A DNA stretch of 64,000 nucleotides from Streptomyces griseomycini (GCF_014203535.1 NZ_JACHJI010000014.1:62001-126000), one strand, 5' to 3'; shown: positions 1-8,598, counted from the first letter of the stretch. Made by a program: numbers and translations. The notes: a model not told the origin generated them from the sequence alone.

Positions 1-312
1 CGCCCGCAGCCGCTCCCCGTAGTGCTCGGCGCGTTCGGCGAGGACCCCGGTGACGGCGTCGTCGTCCGGGGCGACGCTGCCGAAGCGCATGGGCAGCACG
101 CAGCCGGCCGCGCCGGCCTCACTGAGCACGTTCTGGTGGGCGAGCAGTTCCCTGCGCTTGGGACGCAGCCCCTCGGGGGCGTCGCTGACGACGGCCGCCA
201 GCTCCCCCACCCGCAGGACGCGCACCGGGCGCGGCGGGTCGCCGACGCCCCCCATGCCCTCGGGGAGTGCGGGGTGCGAGGCCGCCGTGATGCCGTAGAC
301 GTAGGTGCTCAC
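1..312 (-). CDS. gvpF: Gas vesicle protein GvpF/GvpL family (partial, 3' end outside window)
   Basis: A GTG start at 312 overlaps the gvpA stop (GTGA), so the two are translationally coupled. The frame stays open to the window edge, giving the first 104 codons. The N-terminus reads STYVYGITAA, and a later stretch contains the conserved VLPMRFGSV block; both are typical of GvpF/GvpL proteins. Family members help assemble the gas-vesicle shell and act with GvpA. The gvpO-gvpA-gvpF order supports the assignment. GvpF and GvpL cannot be separated from the N-terminus alone; the position directly after gvpA favours GvpF. Confidence 0.88.
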   Translation of the reverse strand, partial: MSTYVYGITAASHPALPEGMGGVGDPPRPVRVLRVGELAAVVSDAPEGLRPKRRELLAHQNVLSEAGAAGCVLPMRFGSVAPDDDAVTGVLAERAEHYGERLRA

Positions 313-743
313 TCCTGCTCCTCCTTCCGGCGGGCCGACGCGGCCTTGCGGGGCCGCGGACGGGACTCGGCCTCGCGCTCGGAACCGCCGTCACGCCCCT
401 GCTTGAACGCCTCCGAAATGGTCTCGGCGGCACCCGACAGCGCCCCCTTGGACTTGCCGCGGGCGCCGGACTCGGTGACCTCGCCGACGATCTCGGGCAG
501 GCCCGGGCTCTTGCGCGGCCCGGCCTCGAGGTCGAGGCGGTTGCACGCCTCGGCGAAGCGGAGATAGGTGTCGACGCTGGCGACGACGACCCGTACGTCG
601 ATCTTGAGGATCTCGATGCCGACCAGGGACACGCGCACGAAGGCGTCGATGACGAGCCCCCTGTCCAGAACAAGCTCAAGCACGTCGTAGAGACCGCTGC
701 TGCCGCCTCCACCTCCGGTCTGCTGTGCCGGTACGACTGTCAT
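309..743 (-). CDS. gvpA: Gas vesicle structural protein GvpA
   Basis: This 144-residue protein is the main ribbed-wall component of gas vesicles. The core (about residues 18-85) has the GvpA signature: SSGLYDVLELVLDRG followed by an amphipathic segment with VGIEILKIDVRVVVAS and the DTYLRFAEA end. The start ATG is chosen because AAGGAGGG lies just upstream and the conserved core follows closely. After the core comes a charged, low-complexity tail of about 60 residues rich in Arg, Lys and Glu, making it about twice the length of cyanobacterial GvpA. It sits 46 bp after gvpO and overlaps gvpF by 4 bp. Confidence 0.93.
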   Translation of the reverse strand: MTVVPAQQTGGGGGSSGLYDVLELVLDRGLVIDAFVRVSLVGIEILKIDVRVVVASVDTYLRFAEACNRLDLEAGPRKSPGLPEIVGEVTESGARGKSKGALSGAAETISEAFKQGRDGGSEREAESRPRPRKAASARRKEEQE

Positions 744-789
744 TCCGGCAGTCCCTCCTTGTCTGTGGGTGTGGGTCCGGTCGGGCGGC

Positions 790-1170
790 CTACCGGCCGC
801 CGGGCCTGTGTGCGTCGGCCCGTCCCCGCTCGTAGCGGCGGACACGCCGGTAGCCGGTGAGCTGACCGTCGGGGTCCAGCTCCACCTGGTAACTCGCCAT
901 CAGGCTCATCGTGTCCGGGACGCGCTCGAGTTCGAGCACCTCGACCTCGAGCGCCCAGCCCTCCTCCGTCTGCTCGAAGGACGACACGGACTCGGCTTCC
1001 ATACCGGTGAGCTCCGCGAGCTGCCCGCGCGCCTGGCGCAGCACCTCCATGGGGCTCGGCCGCTTGGATCGTCTGGTGTTTTCCGTGCTGTTCGCGGTCT
1101 TGTGGGTTTCGGGAGCGTCCTGGGATTCCTGTGAATCCTGTGGCTCTTCGGTGTTCTTTGCGTTCGACAT
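790..1170 (-). CDS. gvpO: Gas vesicle protein GvpO
   Basis: This 126-residue protein has a Ser/Thr/Gln/Glu-rich disordered N-terminus (about residues 1-38) followed by a conserved GvpO domain with the motifs ARGQLAELTG, EGWALEVEVLELERVPDTMSL (in part) and YQVELDPDG, ending in RRVRRYERGR. GvpO is required for gas-vesicle formation in haloarchaea and is conserved at the head of actinobacterial gvp clusters. The inner ATG at 1170 is chosen because GGGGGAGG precedes it; an in-frame extension to 1227 has no such site. It is the first gene of the gvp operon, so the promoter should lie in the 102 bp before it, but I could not recognise one there. Confidence 0.92.
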   Translation of the reverse strand: MSNAKNTEEPQDSQESQDAPETHKTANSTENTRRSKRPSPMEVLRQARGQLAELTGMEAESVSSFEQTEEGWALEVEVLELERVPDTMSLMASYQVELDPDGQLTGYRRVRRYERGRADAHRPGGR

Positions 1171-1272
1171 GGCCACCTCCCCCTTCGTGTGGCCGCAAGC
1201 CTGTTCGCCAAACCTCCACGGACTCACCCGTTCGCCGCGGTCCGGCTCCGGGACGGGCGCGCGGGCCGCCGT

Positions 1273-2208
1273 TCAGCCGCGCAGCGCCCGCAGCCGGCGG
1301 CGCGCGGGCCCCAGGGCGCGGCCCCGGCTCAGCAGCCCGGCCCACGGGTCGGTGCGCGCCTGTTCGACGGCGTCGGCGACGGTCCAGCGGCGGGCGTGCA
1401 GGTCCGGATCGTCCAGCTGGTCCCAGGAGACGGGGGTGGCGACGGGGGCGCCGGGCAGGGCCCGGACGGTGTAGGGGGCGACCGCGGTCTGCGCGTAGGC
1501 GTTGCGCTGGATGTCGAGGTACAGCCGGTCGCCGCGGTCCTTCTTGCGGGCGGCGGTGGTGAGCCGGTCGGGGTGGGCGGCGGCGAGGACGTCGGCGACC
1601 TCGCGGGCGAAGGCGCGCACGTCGTCGAAGTCGTGGTGGCCGCTCAGCGGCACGATCACGTGCAGGCCGCGGGAGCCGGTGGTCATCAGCGCCGAGGGCA
1701 GGTTCAGCTCGTCGAGCAGTTCCCCCAGCAGCCGCGCCGCCTCCCGCACCGCCGCGAAGTCGTCGTCCGGGGGGTCGAGGTCGAACACCAGCCGGTCGGG
1801 CCGGTCGACGCCACCGGGGCCGTCGGCACGGGACAGCCAGCGGTGCAGGGTGATGCTCGCCTGGTCGACGAGGTACAGAAGGGTGGCGGTGTCGTCGCAC
1901 ACCGTGTGCCGGACGGTGCCGCCCTCCTTGGCGACCTCGACCCGGGTGATCCACTCCGGGTAGCCGTCCGGCGTGTTCTTCTGCATGAACGTGGGCCCTC
2001 CGATGCCGTCCGGGCGCCGGTCCAGCATCAGCGGGCGGCCCCGCAGGTGCGGCAGCATGAACGGGGCGACGGCCCGGTGGTAGTCGGCGAGGTCGCCCTT
2101 GGTGTACTCCCCGGCGCCTCCGGCGCCGGGGAAGAGCACCTTGTCCGGCCGGTGGATCTCCACCGTGCGACGGCCGGCCCGCACCGTCCGCGCACCGTCG
2201 TCGGTCAC
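1273..2208 (-). CDS. ligD: LigD-type DNA primase/polymerase domain protein (NHEJ)
   Basis: This 311-residue protein is a stand-alone polymerase domain of the LigD family, the archaeo-eukaryotic primase-like enzyme used in bacterial non-homologous end joining. Visible motifs are EYTKGDLADYHRAVAPFMLPHLRGRP near the N-terminus (partly quoted), the catalytic pair D143/D145 in LVFDLDPP, the TGSRGLH box (H183) and the C-terminal DIQRNAYAQT-APY-VR block. There is no ligase or phosphoesterase domain. The GTG start at 2208 overlaps the transketolase stop, so translation is probably coupled. Streptomyces usually encode LigD domains as separate proteins with Ku elsewhere; neither Ku nor a ligase is seen here. 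Confidence 0.9.
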   Translation of the reverse strand: MTDDGARTVRAGRRTVEIHRPDKVLFPGAGGAGEYTKGDLADYHRAVAPFMLPHLRGRPLMLDRRPDGIGGPTFMQKNTPDGYPEWITRVEVAKEGGTVRHTVCDDTATLLYLVDQASITLHRWLSRADGPGGVDRPDRLVFDLDPPDDDFAAVREAARLLGELLDELNLPSALMTTGSRGLHVIVPLSGHHDFDDVRAFAREVADVLAAAHPDRLTTAARKKDRGDRLYLDIQRNAYAQTAVAPYTVRALPGAPVATPVSWDQLDDPDLHARRWTVADAVEQARTDPWAGLLSRGRALGPARRRLRALRG

Positions 2209-4067
2209 GACACGATCGCCTCTCCCACCAGCAGCCGGCCGGCCGCCGCGATCGACTCGGCGTCGATGCCGGCGGCGTGCAGCTGCTCGTCCGGGGAGGC
2301 GGAACCCGGCATGTTGCGCACGGCGAGCCGCACCAGGCGCGGGACGGGGCGCCCGTCGGCGAAGGCGTCGAGGACCGCGTCCCCGAGGCCGCCCTCGGGG
2401 TGGTGGTCCTCCACGGTCACCAGGCAGCCGGTCTCCTCGGCCGCCGTGCGCAGGGTGTCCCGGTCGACGGGCTTGACCGAGTACAGGTCGATCACCCGCA
2501 CGGCGATGCCCTCCCCCTCCAGGGCGTCCGCGGCGGCCAGTGCCTCGGGCACGGTGACGCCCGCCGCGACGAGGGTGAGCCGGTCCCGGCCGGAGGAGCG
2601 CAGCACCTTGCTGCCGCCGACGGGGAACTCCTCGTCGGGGCCGTAGATCACCGGGCTCTCGCCGCGCGAGGTGCGCAGGTAGCGGATGCCGTCGAGGCCG
2701 GCCATCGCGGCGACCAGTCGCGCCGTCTGGTTGGCGTCGCACGGGTACAGCACGGTCGAGCCGTGCACCGCCCGCATCATCGCCAGGTCCTCCAGGCCCA
2801 TCTGGCTGGGCCCGTCCTGGCCGATCGCGACCCCCGCGTGCGAGCCGACGAGGTTGAGGCCGGAGCCGCTGATCGAGGCCATGCGGACGAAGTCGTGGGC
2901 GCGGGTGAGGAAGGCCGCGAAGGTGGAGGCGTACGGCACCCAGCCGCGCGCCGCCATGCCGACCGCCGCGGCGACCATCTGCTGCTCGGCGATGTAGCAC
3001 TCGAAGTAGCGCTCCGGGTGCTCCTTGGCGAAGAACTCCGCGCGCGTGGAGTCGCCGACCTCTCCGTCGAGGGCGACGACGTCGCCGCGCGCGGCGCCGA
3101 GGGCGGCCAGCGCCTCGCCGAAGGCGTTCCGGGTGGCCACCTCCTCCCCCTTGTCCCAGCGGGGGAGTTCGAGGGCGGTGGTGTTCCCGGCGGGCGGCGC
3201 CCCCGCCCCGGACGTGCCGGAGCCGGACGGCGCCTGTACGCGGATCCGCAGGTCCCGCGGACCGCCGAGTTCGGCGATCGCGTCCTCGGCCTCCGGCAGC
3301 GGCTTGCCGTGCAGGCCCTCGCGGTCCTGGACGGCCTCGACGCCCTTGCCCTTGAGGGTGCGGGCGAGGATCGCGGTGGGCTGGCCCTTGGTGGAGAGGG
3401 CCTCCCCGTAGGCGCGGTCGACGGCGTCCACGTCGTGGCCGTCCACCTCGACGGTGTGCCAGCCGAAGGCCTGGAAGCGGCGGGCGTAGGCGTCGAGGTC
3501 GTGGCCGTGCCGGGTGGGGCCGCGCTGGCCGAGCCGGTTGACGTCCACGATCGCGGTGAGGTTGTCCAGGTGCTCGTACGCGGCCTGCTCGGCGGCCTCC
3601 CAGACCGATCCCTCGGCCAGCTCGCTGTCGCCGCACAGCACCCACACCCGGTGGTCGGCGCTCTCCGGCCGCTTCCCGGCCAGCGCGATGCCGACGCCGA
3701 CCGGGAGGCCCTGGCCGAGCGAACCGGTGGCCGTCTCGACCCACGGCAGCCGCCGGGGCGTGGGGTGCCCTTCGAGACGGCTGCCGTTCTTGCGGAAGGT
3801 GAGCAGTTCCTCGTCGCCGATGGCGCCGACCGCCTTGTAGACCGCGTACATCAGGGGCGAGGCGTGGCCCTTGGAGAGGATGAAGCGGTCGTTGCCCGGG
3901 TGGTCGGGGTGGTCGAAGTCGTAGCGGAGGTGGCGGGCGAACAGGACGGCCATCAGGTCCGCCGCCGACATCGACGACGTGGGGTGCCCGGAGCCCGCGG
4001 CGGCCGCGGCACGGACGCTGTCCACGCGCAACTGCTGTCCGAGCTCCACGAGTTCACCTGTGTTCAT
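2205..4067 (-). CDS. tkt: Transketolase
   Basis: This 620-residue thiamine-diphosphate enzyme of the pentose phosphate pathway transfers two-carbon ketol units between sugar phosphates. It has the GHP motif at residue 27, SKGHAS around 66-71 and the diphosphate/metal motif beginning GDSELAEG at 146. The pyrimidine-domain catalytic Glu lies in CYIAEQQMV, and a C-terminal transketolase domain ends near VRNMPGSASPDEQL. At about 620 residues it matches the shorter, animal-like transketolase type rather than the usual 660-700-residue bacterial TktA. It is flanked by 4-bp ATGA and GTGA overlaps with ndh and ligD, so it is probably not the only housekeeping copy. Confidence 0.93.
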   Translation of the reverse strand: MNTGELVELGQQLRVDSVRAAAAAGSGHPTSSMSAADLMAVLFARHLRYDFDHPDHPGNDRFILSKGHASPLMYAVYKAVGAIGDEELLTFRKNGSRLEGHPTPRRLPWVETATGSLGQGLPVGVGIALAGKRPESADHRVWVLCGDSELAEGSVWEAAEQAAYEHLDNLTAIVDVNRLGQRGPTRHGHDLDAYARRFQAFGWHTVEVDGHDVDAVDRAYGEALSTKGQPTAILARTLKGKGVEAVQDREGLHGKPLPEAEDAIAELGGPRDLRIRVQAPSGSGTSGAGAPPAGNTTALELPRWDKGEEVATRNAFGEALAALGAARGDVVALDGEVGDSTRAEFFAKEHPERYFECYIAEQQMVAAAVGMAARGWVPYASTFAAFLTRAHDFVRMASISGSGLNLVGSHAGVAIGQDGPSQMGLEDLAMMRAVHGSTVLYPCDANQTARLVAAMAGLDGIRYLRTSRGESPVIYGPDEEFPVGGSKVLRSSGRDRLTLVAAGVTVPEALAAADALEGEGIAVRVIDLYSVKPVDRDTLRTAAEETGCLVTVEDHHPEGGLGDAVLDAFADGRPVPRLVRLAVRNMPGSASPDEQLHAAGIDAESIAAAGRLLVGEAIVS

Positions 4068-5662
4068 GAGTCTCCTTCGGCGGGGTCTGCGGGATCGGCG
4101 GGGGTGTCGGTGCGCTTGACGGGGCCCGGGGCGGCACCGGAGCCCGGGGGCGGCTGATCGGCGGGCGGCGCGGGAACGGGCCGGCTCTTCGCGGGTTCAC
4201 CGCCGGGCCGGCTCTTCGCGGGCTCACCGCCCGGCTGGTTCCTCGCGGGCTCACCGCCCGGCTGGTTCCTCGCCGGTTCACCACCGGGTTGGTTCTTCGC
4301 GGGTTCGCCACCGAGCCGGCTCTTCACGGGTTCACCGCCGCCCTGTCCCCGCTCCTGCCCGCCCGGTACCCGTGCCAGTTCCGGGGACGCCGTGTCCAGG
4401 GGCACCGACCACGACCGTACGAGCCCCAACTGCACGGCCTGGCGCGGCAGTACGGCGTCCAGGAGCCAGTCGGCGGCGACGCGCACCCGGTTGCCCGGCA
4501 TCGCCGCGAGGTGGTAGCCGCGGGTGACCGCTCCCGCGGCCGGCCCGGACAGGTGCACGCCGAGCGGGTTGGCGGCGGCCTTGACGCCGCCCAGGTCCAC
4601 CACGAACCCCATGTCCTTGTGACGGTAGGCGCGCCGCTCGCCGTCACCGCACGACGCGGCGACGTTGTGCGCGCAGAGCTTGCCCTGCCGCCAGGCGTGC
4701 TGCGCGGTCATCGGGGTGTACTCCCCGGGCTTCTCCAGATCGGGCACCGCGGCCGCGTCACCGCAGGCGAACACCTCCGGCCGGCCCGGCACCTGCAGGT
4801 GCGGGTCGACGAGCAGCCGGCCCCGTTCCATGGGCAGCCCGAGGGACTCGGCGAGCGGATCGGGCCGTACGCCGACGCACCACACCAGCGTGCGGGTGTC
4901 GACGAACTCCCCGTCGGTCAGCAGCACTCCCTCGTGCGTGGCCTCCTTCACCGAGGTGCCCATGCGGACGTCCACGCCCCGCCCCCGCAGCACCTTGTCG
5001 GCGGTGCGCGAGAGCCGTTCGCCCAGCTCGGGCAGGACCCGGTCGGCGACGTCCAGCAGCAGCCAGCGCGGCCGCATACCGGCCCGCAAGGGGTGCCTGC
5101 TGACCTGCGCGTCGGTGAACAGCTGTCCGTGCGCGGCGACTTCGGTGCCGGTGTAGCCGGCGCCCACCACGACGAAGGTGCACCGGGCGGCGCAGCTCTC
5201 GGGGTCGTCGGCGGCCGCCGCCAGCTCCACCTGCCGGGTCACGTGGTCGCGCAGGTACAGCGCCTCGGGCAGGCTGCGGAAGCCGTGCGCGTGCTCGGCG
5301 ACGCCGGGGATGGGCAGCAGCTTGTTGACACTGCCGGCCGCGAGCACCAGCCGGTCGTAGGCGAGGGTGCCGCCGTCACCCTCGGGGCCGGTGTAGTGCA
5401 CGGTCCGCCCGTCGAGGTCGATGCGGTCGGCCTCCCCCAGCACCAGCCGCACGTGCGGCAGGGTGCCGGACAGGGAGATCGTGACCCGGCGCGGTTCCAG
5501 GACGCCGGCGGCGACCTGGGGCAGCAGGGGCAGGTACAGGAAGTAGTCGGTCGGGTTCAGCAGGACGATCTCGGCCCGGCCCCGGGCCAGCCGGGACAGG
5601 GTCCGGGCCGTGCGGTACCCGGCGAAACCGGCACCGACGATCACTATGCGGGGTCGACTCAC
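4064..5662 (-). CDS. Type II NADH dehydrogenase-like FAD-dependent oxidoreductase with repeat tail
   Basis: This 532-residue pyridine-nucleotide-disulfide oxidoreductase resembles NDH-2, which moves electrons from NADH to quinone at the membrane face. The FAD motif IVGAGFAG starts at residue 9, the NAD(P) motif VVGAGYTGTEV follows, and the late FAD motif is VFACGDAAAVPD. The GTG start is preceded by CGGAGGCG. From about residue 437 the chain is an unrelated tail with six nine-residue repeats (GGEPA-K/R-x-x-P) and a Pro-rich end. No membrane helix is evident in the tail. The gene heads a coupled operon with transketolase and LigD polymerase. The true electron acceptor is not known. Confidence 0.87.
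   Translation of the reverse strand: MSRPRIVIVGAGFAGYRTARTLSRLARGRAEIVLLNPTDYFLYLPLLPQVAAGVLEPRRVTISLSGTLPHVRLVLGEADRIDLDGRTVHYTGPEGDGGTLAYDRLVLAAGSVNKLLPIPGVAEHAHGFRSLPEALYLRDHVTRQVELAAAADDPESCAARCTFVVVGAGYTGTEVAAHGQLFTDAQVSRHPLRAGMRPRWLLLDVADRVLPELGERLSRTADKVLRGRGVDVRMGTSVKEATHEGVLLTDGEFVDTRTLVWCVGVRPDPLAESLGLPMERGRLLVDPHLQVPGRPEVFACGDAAAVPDLEKPGEYTPMTAQHAWRQGKLCAHNVAASCGDGERRAYRHKDMGFVVDLGGVKAAANPLGVHLSGPAAGAVTRGYHLAAMPGNRVRVAADWLLDAVLPRQAVQLGLVRSWSVPLDTASPELARVPGGQERGQGGGEPVKSRLGGEPAKNQPGGEPARNQPGGEPARNQPGGEPAKSRPGGEPAKSRPVPAPPADQPPPGSGAAPGPVKRTDTPADPADPAEGDS
4181..4340 (-). repeat. 27-bp in-frame tandem repeat in the oxidoreductase tail
   Basis: Six units of 27 bp (starts near 4181, 4208, 4235, 4262, 4289 and 4316) differ at a few positions and encode GGEP(A/V)(K/R)(N/S)(Q/R)(P/L). 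The period is a multiple of three, so gain or loss of units keeps the frame. Confidence 0.9.
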
Positions 5663-5804
5663 GGTTCGCCTCCGGCGCTGTCGCGTACCTCGGGAGACTT
5701 CCGCGTCCCCCCGGCCGGGGCCGCCAAACGTCCGCCGGTTGCCGCCCGGCCCCCCGGGTACCCGGGCCCGGACCCGGACCGCCCACGTCACGGAGGCGCC
5801 TCCC

Positions 5805-6767
5805 ATGCCCGAGTACGGCTACTTCCTCTCGTGCGAGCAGTACGGTCCCGCCGAGCTGATCGAGCAGGCGCGGATGGCCGAGCAGGCCGGATTCCGGAGC
5901 CTGTGGATCTCGGACCACTACCACCCGTGGACCGACGAGCAGGGACAGAGCCCCTTCGTGTGGTCGGTGATCGGCGCGCTGTCCGAGGCGGTGTCCCTGC
6001 CGGTGGAGACGGCGGTGACCTGCCCGACCGTGCGGATGCACCCGGCGGTGGTGGCCCAGGCGGCGGCCACGAGCGCGGTGATGTCGCAGGGCCGGTTCCG
6101 GCTCGGCGTGGGCACGGGCGAGGCGCTGAACGAGCACATCCTCGGCGACGCCTGGCCGCCCGCGCGCGTGCGGCTGGAGATGCTGGAGGAGGCCATCCGG
6201 GTGATGCGCCGGCTGTTCACCGGCGAGGAGGTCAACCACCACGGCACGCACTACACGGTGGAGAACGCCCGGCTGTACACCGTGCCGGACGAGCCCGTCC
6301 CGATCGACGTCTCCGGCTTCGGCCCGGCGGCGACCGAGCTCGCGGCCCGGGTCGGCGACGGCTACGTCACGACGATGCCGGACGCCTCGATGGTGGAGCA
6401 GTACCGCGAGGGCGGAGGCGGCGGCAAGCCGGTGAGCGGCGGCACCAAGGTCTGCTACGGCACCGACCGGGACGAGTGCGTGCGCACCGTGCACCGCCTG
6501 TGGGCGAACGAGCTGCTGCCCGGCGAACTGGGCCAGGTGCTGCCCTCGCCGAAACACTTCGAGCAGGCGCAGTCCCTGGTCACCGAGGACATGGTGGCCG
6601 AGAGCCGGGTGTGCGGCGACGACGTGGACGAGCACGTCGCCGAGCTCAAGCAGTTCTCCGACGCCGGCTTCGACCTGGTCTACGTCAACCAGATCGGCCC
6701 CGACCTGCGCGGCTTCTTCGACTTCTACCGCACGAAGGTGCTGCCGCAGCTCCAGCAGGCCGGGTGA
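5805..6767 (+). CDS. F420-dependent LLM-class oxidoreductase (G6PDH-like subgroup)
   Basis: This 320-residue luciferase-like TIM-barrel protein is of the actinobacterial subgroup that uses coenzyme F420 (F420-dependent glucose-6-phosphate dehydrogenase relatives). It opens with EYGYFLSCEQYGPAELIEQA, then SLWISDHYHPW, TAVTCPTVRMHPAVVAQAAAT (in part) and GRFRLGVGTGEALNEH, the usual F420-binding pattern of this subgroup. The C-terminus contains the QIGPDLRGFFDFY motif. The ATG is preceded by CGGAGG. It is divergent from the NDH-like gene and 45 bp ahead of an enolase-superfamily gene in the same direction. The substrate cannot be predicted. Confidence 0.88.
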   Translation: MPEYGYFLSCEQYGPAELIEQARMAEQAGFRSLWISDHYHPWTDEQGQSPFVWSVIGALSEAVSLPVETAVTCPTVRMHPAVVAQAAATSAVMSQGRFRLGVGTGEALNEHILGDAWPPARVRLEMLEEAIRVMRRLFTGEEVNHHGTHYTVENARLYTVPDEPVPIDVSGFGPAATELAARVGDGYVTTMPDASMVEQYREGGGGGKPVSGGTKVCYGTDRDECVRTVHRLWANELLPGELGQVLPSPKHFEQAQSLVTEDMVAESRVCGDDVDEHVAELKQFSDAGFDLVYVNQIGPDLRGFFDFYRTKVLPQLQQAG

Positions 6768-6812
6768 CCCGGACGAAGGGGAGCCGACGACGAGGCGGAG
6801 GAGCGGCCGACG

Positions 6813-7904
6813 ATGGAACTGCACCGACCGGGCGTCTCCGTGTACACCGTGCCGACCGACGCACCGGAGGCGGACGGAACGCTGGCCTGGGAGGCCACGA
6901 CGGTGGTGATCGCCGAGGTGTCGGCGGGCGGCGCGACCGGCACCGGCTGGACGTACGGCCCGCCCGCGGTCGGCGACTTCCTCGCGGGGCACCTCGCCCC
7001 GCTGGTGGAGGGCCGGAGCGCGCTGGACATCCCGGCCGTGCACGACGTGATGTGCCGCTCGGTCCGCGACATCGGGCGTCCGGGCATCGCGTCCTGCGCC
7101 ATCTCGGCGCTGGACATCGCCCTGTGGGACCTCAAGGCACGCCTACTGGAGCTCCCCCTGGTACGGCTGCTGGGGGCGCGCAGGGAACGGGTGCCGGTGT
7201 ACGGCAGCGGCGGGTTCACGACGTACCACGACACGCACATGGCCGCGCAGCTCAACGGCTGGGTGCACGGGCAGCACATCCCGCGGGTGAAGATCATGGT
7301 CGGTGAGGGCTGGGGCCGGGACGTGGCCCGTGATCTGCACCGGGTGCGGGCCGCCCGGCACGTCGTCGGCGAGCACGCCGAGCTCTACGTCGACGCGGGC
7401 GGGGCGTACACCCGCAAGCAGGCGGTGCGGGTCGGCCACGCCCTGGCCGAGCAGGGGGTGGGCTGGTTCGAGGAGCCGGTGTCCTCGGACGACCTGACCG
7501 GGCTGCGGCTGGTCCGCGACGCGGTGGTGAGCGACGTGGCCGCCGGGGAGTACGGGTTCGACCTGCCGTACTTCGCGCGCATGATCACGGCCGGGGCGGT
7601 GGACTGCCTCCAGGTGGACGCGACGCGCTGCGGCGGCGTGACGGAGTTCCTGCGCGCGGCGGCCCTGGCCGAGGCCCACGGCCTGGAGGTCTCCGCGCAC
7701 TGCGCCCCGCACGTCCACGCGGCGGTCGCGGCGGCCGTCCCGAACCTGCGGCACATCGAGTGGTTCCACGACCACGTCCGCGTCGAGGACATGTTCTTCG
7801 ACGGCGCCCTGGACCCCGCGGGCGGCACGGTCACGCCCACCCGGGGCCTCGGCCACGGTCTGACGCTGCGCGCGCAGGACGTGGCGGACTACCGGGTGGG
7901 CTAG
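6813..7904 (+). CDS. Enolase-superfamily (mandelate racemase/muconate lactonizing type) protein
   Basis: This 363-residue protein has an N-terminal capping domain and a C-terminal barrel that normally binds Mg2+ and abstracts a proton alpha to a carboxylate. The three metal ligands are present: D194 (VDAGGAY), E220 (WFEEPVS) and E246 (AGEYG). Also present are D269 (QVDATRCGG), the His base H297 (SAHCAPHVH) and E316 (IEWFHDH). The KxK motif reads K160-I-M162: the second lysine, usually the S-face base, is replaced by Met. That points to a dehydratase or epimerase using the H297/D269 dyad. It lies in the same direction as the F420 oxidoreductase, so a sugar-acid catabolic pair is possible but unproven. 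Confidence 0.86.
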   Translation: MELHRPGVSVYTVPTDAPEADGTLAWEATTVVIAEVSAGGATGTGWTYGPPAVGDFLAGHLAPLVEGRSALDIPAVHDVMCRSVRDIGRPGIASCAISALDIALWDLKARLLELPLVRLLGARRERVPVYGSGGFTTYHDTHMAAQLNGWVHGQHIPRVKIMVGEGWGRDVARDLHRVRAARHVVGEHAELYVDAGGAYTRKQAVRVGHALAEQGVGWFEEPVSSDDLTGLRLVRDAVVSDVAAGEYGFDLPYFARMITAGAVDCLQVDATRCGGVTEFLRAAALAEAHGLEVSAHCAPHVHAAVAAAVPNLRHIEWFHDHVRVEDMFFDGALDPAGGTVTPTRGLGHGLTLRAQDVADYRVG

Positions 7905-7907
7905 GGT

Positions 7908-7941
7908 CTCTCGTTCGGATCCGGCCTGATCCAGACGAGAG
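7908..7941. terminator. Hairpin terminator between convergent genes
   Basis: Outer arms CTCTCGT (7908-7914) and ACGAGAG (7935-7941) enclose inner arms GGATC (7917-7921) and GATCC (7928-7932) with a 6-nt loop. It starts just after the enolase-family stop codon and precedes the converging holin-like gene. There is no U-run, as is common in Streptomyces. Confidence 0.7.
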
Positions 7942-7998
7942 GCCCCAGGAGGGAAGCGGACCGGGAAGCGTCAGTCGCGGGCTCCGCGCTCCCGGTGG

Positions 7999-8490
7999 TC
8001 ACGCCCGCGGTGCTCCGGGGCCGCCACCGCCGTCAGCGCCGTCGTCGTCCGGCCGTCGCTGCGGTACGGCGCCCGTGGCGGGCGGGACGGACGGCATCGG
8101 CGGAACGGGCGCCGCGGTGCCGCCGGACGCCGCGCCGGCTCCGGGGACCGCGTGCCGCTGCCCGGGGACGGCGGCCCGCCCCTGGGCGGGCCGGGAGGGC
8201 GAGGGCCGGGCGGCGTTCCGCAGGACGAGGGCCAGAACGCCCAGGATCAGGGCCGTGATCAGCGCGGCGGCCCAGTCCGGCAGGACCAGGGCGAGCGCGA
8301 GCCCCGCGGCCAGGGCGACGGCCGCGCCCGCGTACAGGGCCACGGCACCGGACGCGGCGTACAACGCGGCCTTGCGGCGCTGCCGGCGCGTCTGTTCGCG
8401 CAGCTCGTCGCGTACGGTCTCGCGCGCCACCTGAGCCAGCTCGTCGATCAGGTGCTTGTCCAGATGCTCCAAGTGCTCCAAGCGCTGCAT
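7999..8490 (-). CDS. Phage-holin-family (superfamily III) membrane protein
   Basis: This 163-residue protein has an amphipathic, charged N-terminal helix (about 1-45; RLEHLEHLDKHLIDELAQVA), then two close hydrophobic helices (about 48-70 and 74-92) separated by LPDW. It ends in a long Pro/Ala/Gly-rich disordered tail. This is the layout of the actinobacterial 'phage holin family' (DUF1469-like) proteins, which despite the name are usually chromosomal membrane proteins of unknown role. No endolysin or phage genes are near. The ATG at 8490 is the best start, but its ribosome-binding site is poor. Confidence 0.72.
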   Translation of the reverse strand: MQRLEHLEHLDKHLIDELAQVARETVRDELREQTRRQRRKAALYAASGAVALYAGAAVALAAGLALALVLPDWAAALITALILGVLALVLRNAARPSPSRPAQGRAAVPGQRHAVPGAGAASGGTAAPVPPMPSVPPATGAVPQRRPDDDGADGGGGPGAPRA

Positions 8491-8598
8491 GGCCGCCGGG
8501 TACCCGGGGCCCGGGGCGGGTAACGCCGCCGGGTGCGGTGTGTGGAGATCGTCCGGGAGCGGTCCCCGGCCCGGTCCGGCCCAACTAGGCTCGTGTAC

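Noticed and set aside
7999-8490. Possible prophage remnant because of the holin-family protein
   Set aside because: No lysin, integrase, tail or attachment-site-like repeats nearby; this holin-like family is commonly chromosomal in actinobacteria.
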